17,223 nt of DNA from Allobrachymonas sp. (GTDB lineage Bacteria; Pseudomonadota; Gammaproteobacteria; Burkholderiales; Burkholderiaceae_C). Below are positions 16,067 to 17,223 of this stretch, piece after piece. Where the stretch lies: positions 1-17,223 of the forward strand of contig JAGOGU010000008.1 in NCBI GenBank assembly GCA_017996515.1. The letters run 5' to 3'. The stretch's first letter is position 1. Each line of letters begins with the position of its first letter. The notes under the pieces were generated by a model, which saw only the letters and a list, made by a program, of their open reading frames with translations, searched no databases and was not told the origin of the DNA. The position numbers and the translations under genes are program-made.

Positions 16067-16195
16067 GGGCGCCATTATCGCGCCAGCCGTCAAAAAAATG
16101 GTGTTTCACGGCGTGCACCGGCGAAGAAGTTGTGGCAAGTTGTGCGGCAAGCCCATCTTGGGCAGAAGCCGGTAGGCCCGGGGCGGGCGATCAGC

Positions 16196-17223
16196 TCATG
16201 CGGCTGCATCCGGGTGATCGGCAAACAACTCACCCATGGCGTGGGGTGCGCCCAAGGCATCATGCTTTGCAGCCGAGCTTGTGGCAGCGACCAAACTGCC
16301 TACGCGCACGCCCAGCAGGCGCAGGGGCTGCTGCAAGTCCACGCGCTTGAGGCACAAGCCCGCCACCTTGCGCAGCTCGCGGGCATCGGCGGTGTAATGG
16401 TCGATTGTGGTGTTGCGCGTCACGATCCGAAAGTCGGCATAACGCAGCTTGATGCCGATGCTTTTTCCCACATAGCCCTTGCGCTGCAAGTCGCTGGCCA
16501 CACGCTCGCACAGCGTGGTAAAGATATGGCCCAGCTCGGCCTTGTCGTGCACGGCGTGCAGGTCGCGCTCGAAAGTGGTTTCCCGGCTGATGCTAACCGG
16601 CTCGCTGTGCGTGACCACGGGGCTGTCGTCATGCCCATGGGCAGCATCAAACAACCAGGCGCCGTAACTGCGGCCAAAATGCTCCATCAGCCAAAGGCGC
16701 TCGCGGGCCGCCAATTCGCCCAGGGTGTGAATGCCCAGTGCCGCGAGCTTGGCATCTGCCTTGGGGCCAATGCCGTTGAGCTTGCGGCAAGGCAAGGGCC
16801 AGATCAGGCGCTGCACATCATCAGGCTGCACAATGCTGATGCCATTGGGCTTGTTGAACTCGCTGGCAAGCTTCGCCAGCAGTTTGTTGGGCGCAACGCC
16901 AATCGAGCAGGTGAGCTGCGTGGCATCGAAAATGCTTTGCTGAATCAGGCGCGCCAGCGCATAGCCGCCTTTTCGCTGGCCGCCGGGCACATGGGTCAGG
17001 TCGATATACACCTCGTCAATGCCCCGGTTTTCCATCACGGGGGCGATTTCGGTGATGATGGCTTTGAAGCGCCGCGAATAGTCGCGGTAGCGATCGAAAT
17101 GGGCGGGCAGCAAAATGGCTTGCGGGCACAGGCGCGCGGCTTTCATCAGCCCCATGGCCGAGCCCACGCCAAATTGCCGGGCAGGGTAGGTGGCGGTGGT
17201 GATGACGCCGCGCCCGGTGTAGC
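16196..17223 (-). CDS. dinB: DNA polymerase IV (DinB), 5' end outside window
   Basis: DinB is a Y-family error-prone polymerase for translesion synthesis, usually SOS-regulated. The frame is open across the right edge, so the true start and roughly the first 40 residues (with the first catalytic Asp) are missing; 341 residues are visible. They begin YTGRGVITTATYPARQFGVGSAMG, the palm region, and keep the catalytic pair in GIDEVYIDLT, the fingers/palm segment TCSIGVAPNKLLAKLASEFNKP, the thumb helix-hairpin-helix (LNGIGPKADAKLAALGI) and a little-finger domain with ISRETTFERDL. The frame's internal ATG at 17167 (MGLMKAARLCP) is not the start. The end, HPDAAA, lacks an obvious beta-clamp motif. 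The 129-bp gap to rodA holds no gene or clear hairpin. Confidence 0.95.
   Translation of the reverse strand, partial: YTGRGVITTATYPARQFGVGSAMGLMKAARLCPQAILLPAHFDRYRDYSRRFKAIITEIAPVMENRGIDEVYIDLTHVPGGQRKGGYALARLIQQSIFDATQLTCSIGVAPNKLLAKLASEFNKPNGISIVQPDDVQRLIWPLPCRKLNGIGPKADAKLAALGIHTLGELAARERLWLMEHFGRSYGAWLFDAAHGHDDSPVVTHSEPVSISRETTFERDLHAVHDKAELGHIFTTLCERVASDLQRKGYVGKSIGIKLRYADFRIVTRNTTIDHYTADARELRKVAGLCLKRVDLQQPLRLLGVRVGSLVAATSSAAKHDALGAPHAMGELFADHPDAAA

Noticed and set aside
16064..16102. Promoter for rodA built from TTGACG (16088-16093) and GATAAT (16074-16079)
   Set aside because: The two boxes are only 8 bp apart, too close for a sigma-70 promoter, and the -35 position for the GATAAT box is poor.
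1..17223. Mobile elements, CRISPR arrays, tRNA or rRNA genes
   Set aside because: I found no transposase or integrase frame, no regularly spaced repeats and no recognisable tRNA cloverleaf or rRNA sequence.

Overview
The window reads as a GC-rich betaproteobacterial chromosome, most likely Burkholderiales and perhaps near Alcaligenaceae. The family-level placement is an inference from gene order (mutY next to rapZ; nadK-recN divergent from hrcA) and protein flavour, not a computed result. Almost every base is accounted for. I see no transposase, integrase, phage gene, tRNA, rRNA or CRISPR array.

Layout. (1) 1-4337: the 3' part of mutY (+) converges on a leftward nadK-recN-rapZ group (NAD kinase, SMC-like repair ATPase, RNase adaptor). 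(2) 4359-5387: hrcA, the heat-shock repressor gene, divergent from nadK across about 20 bp. (3) 5388-13297: a cobalamin module. A complete-looking cobalamin riboswitch (about 5434-5664) and a long structured leader precede cobO (corrinoid adenosyltransferase), cobW (metal-chaperone GTPase), cobN (large cobaltochelatase subunit) and a chlI/chlD-type chelatase gene. (4) 13329-14780: sbcB (exonuclease I), which converges on rodA (SEDS glycan polymerase). (5) 16196-17223: a 5'-truncated dinB (DNA polymerase IV) on the same strand as rodA.

The most interesting element is the chelatase gene. An AAA+ ATPase frame (11418-12611, 397 aa) ends at a UGA just after a run of seven A (12599-12605). The -1 frame continues without a stop into a von Willebrand A domain with an intact MIDAS motif (to 13297). 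The run reads A_AAA_AAA in the zero frame. It is followed after 4-5 nt by a very long potential stem-loop (12610-12670, about 22 pairs). This is the architecture of a programmed -1 ribosomal frameshift. It would make a 397-aa ATPase subunit by normal termination and a 626-aa ATPase-VWA subunit by frameshifting, so one gene supplies both the small and medium partners of CobN. No separate cobS/cobT or chlI is present here.

How the module would work: CobN plus the two products of the frameshifting gene would insert Co2+ into hydrogenobyrinate a,c-diamide, with CobW helping to deliver cobalt. CobO then adenosylates the corrinoid. The riboswitch would shut the transcript down when adenosylcobalamin is plentiful.
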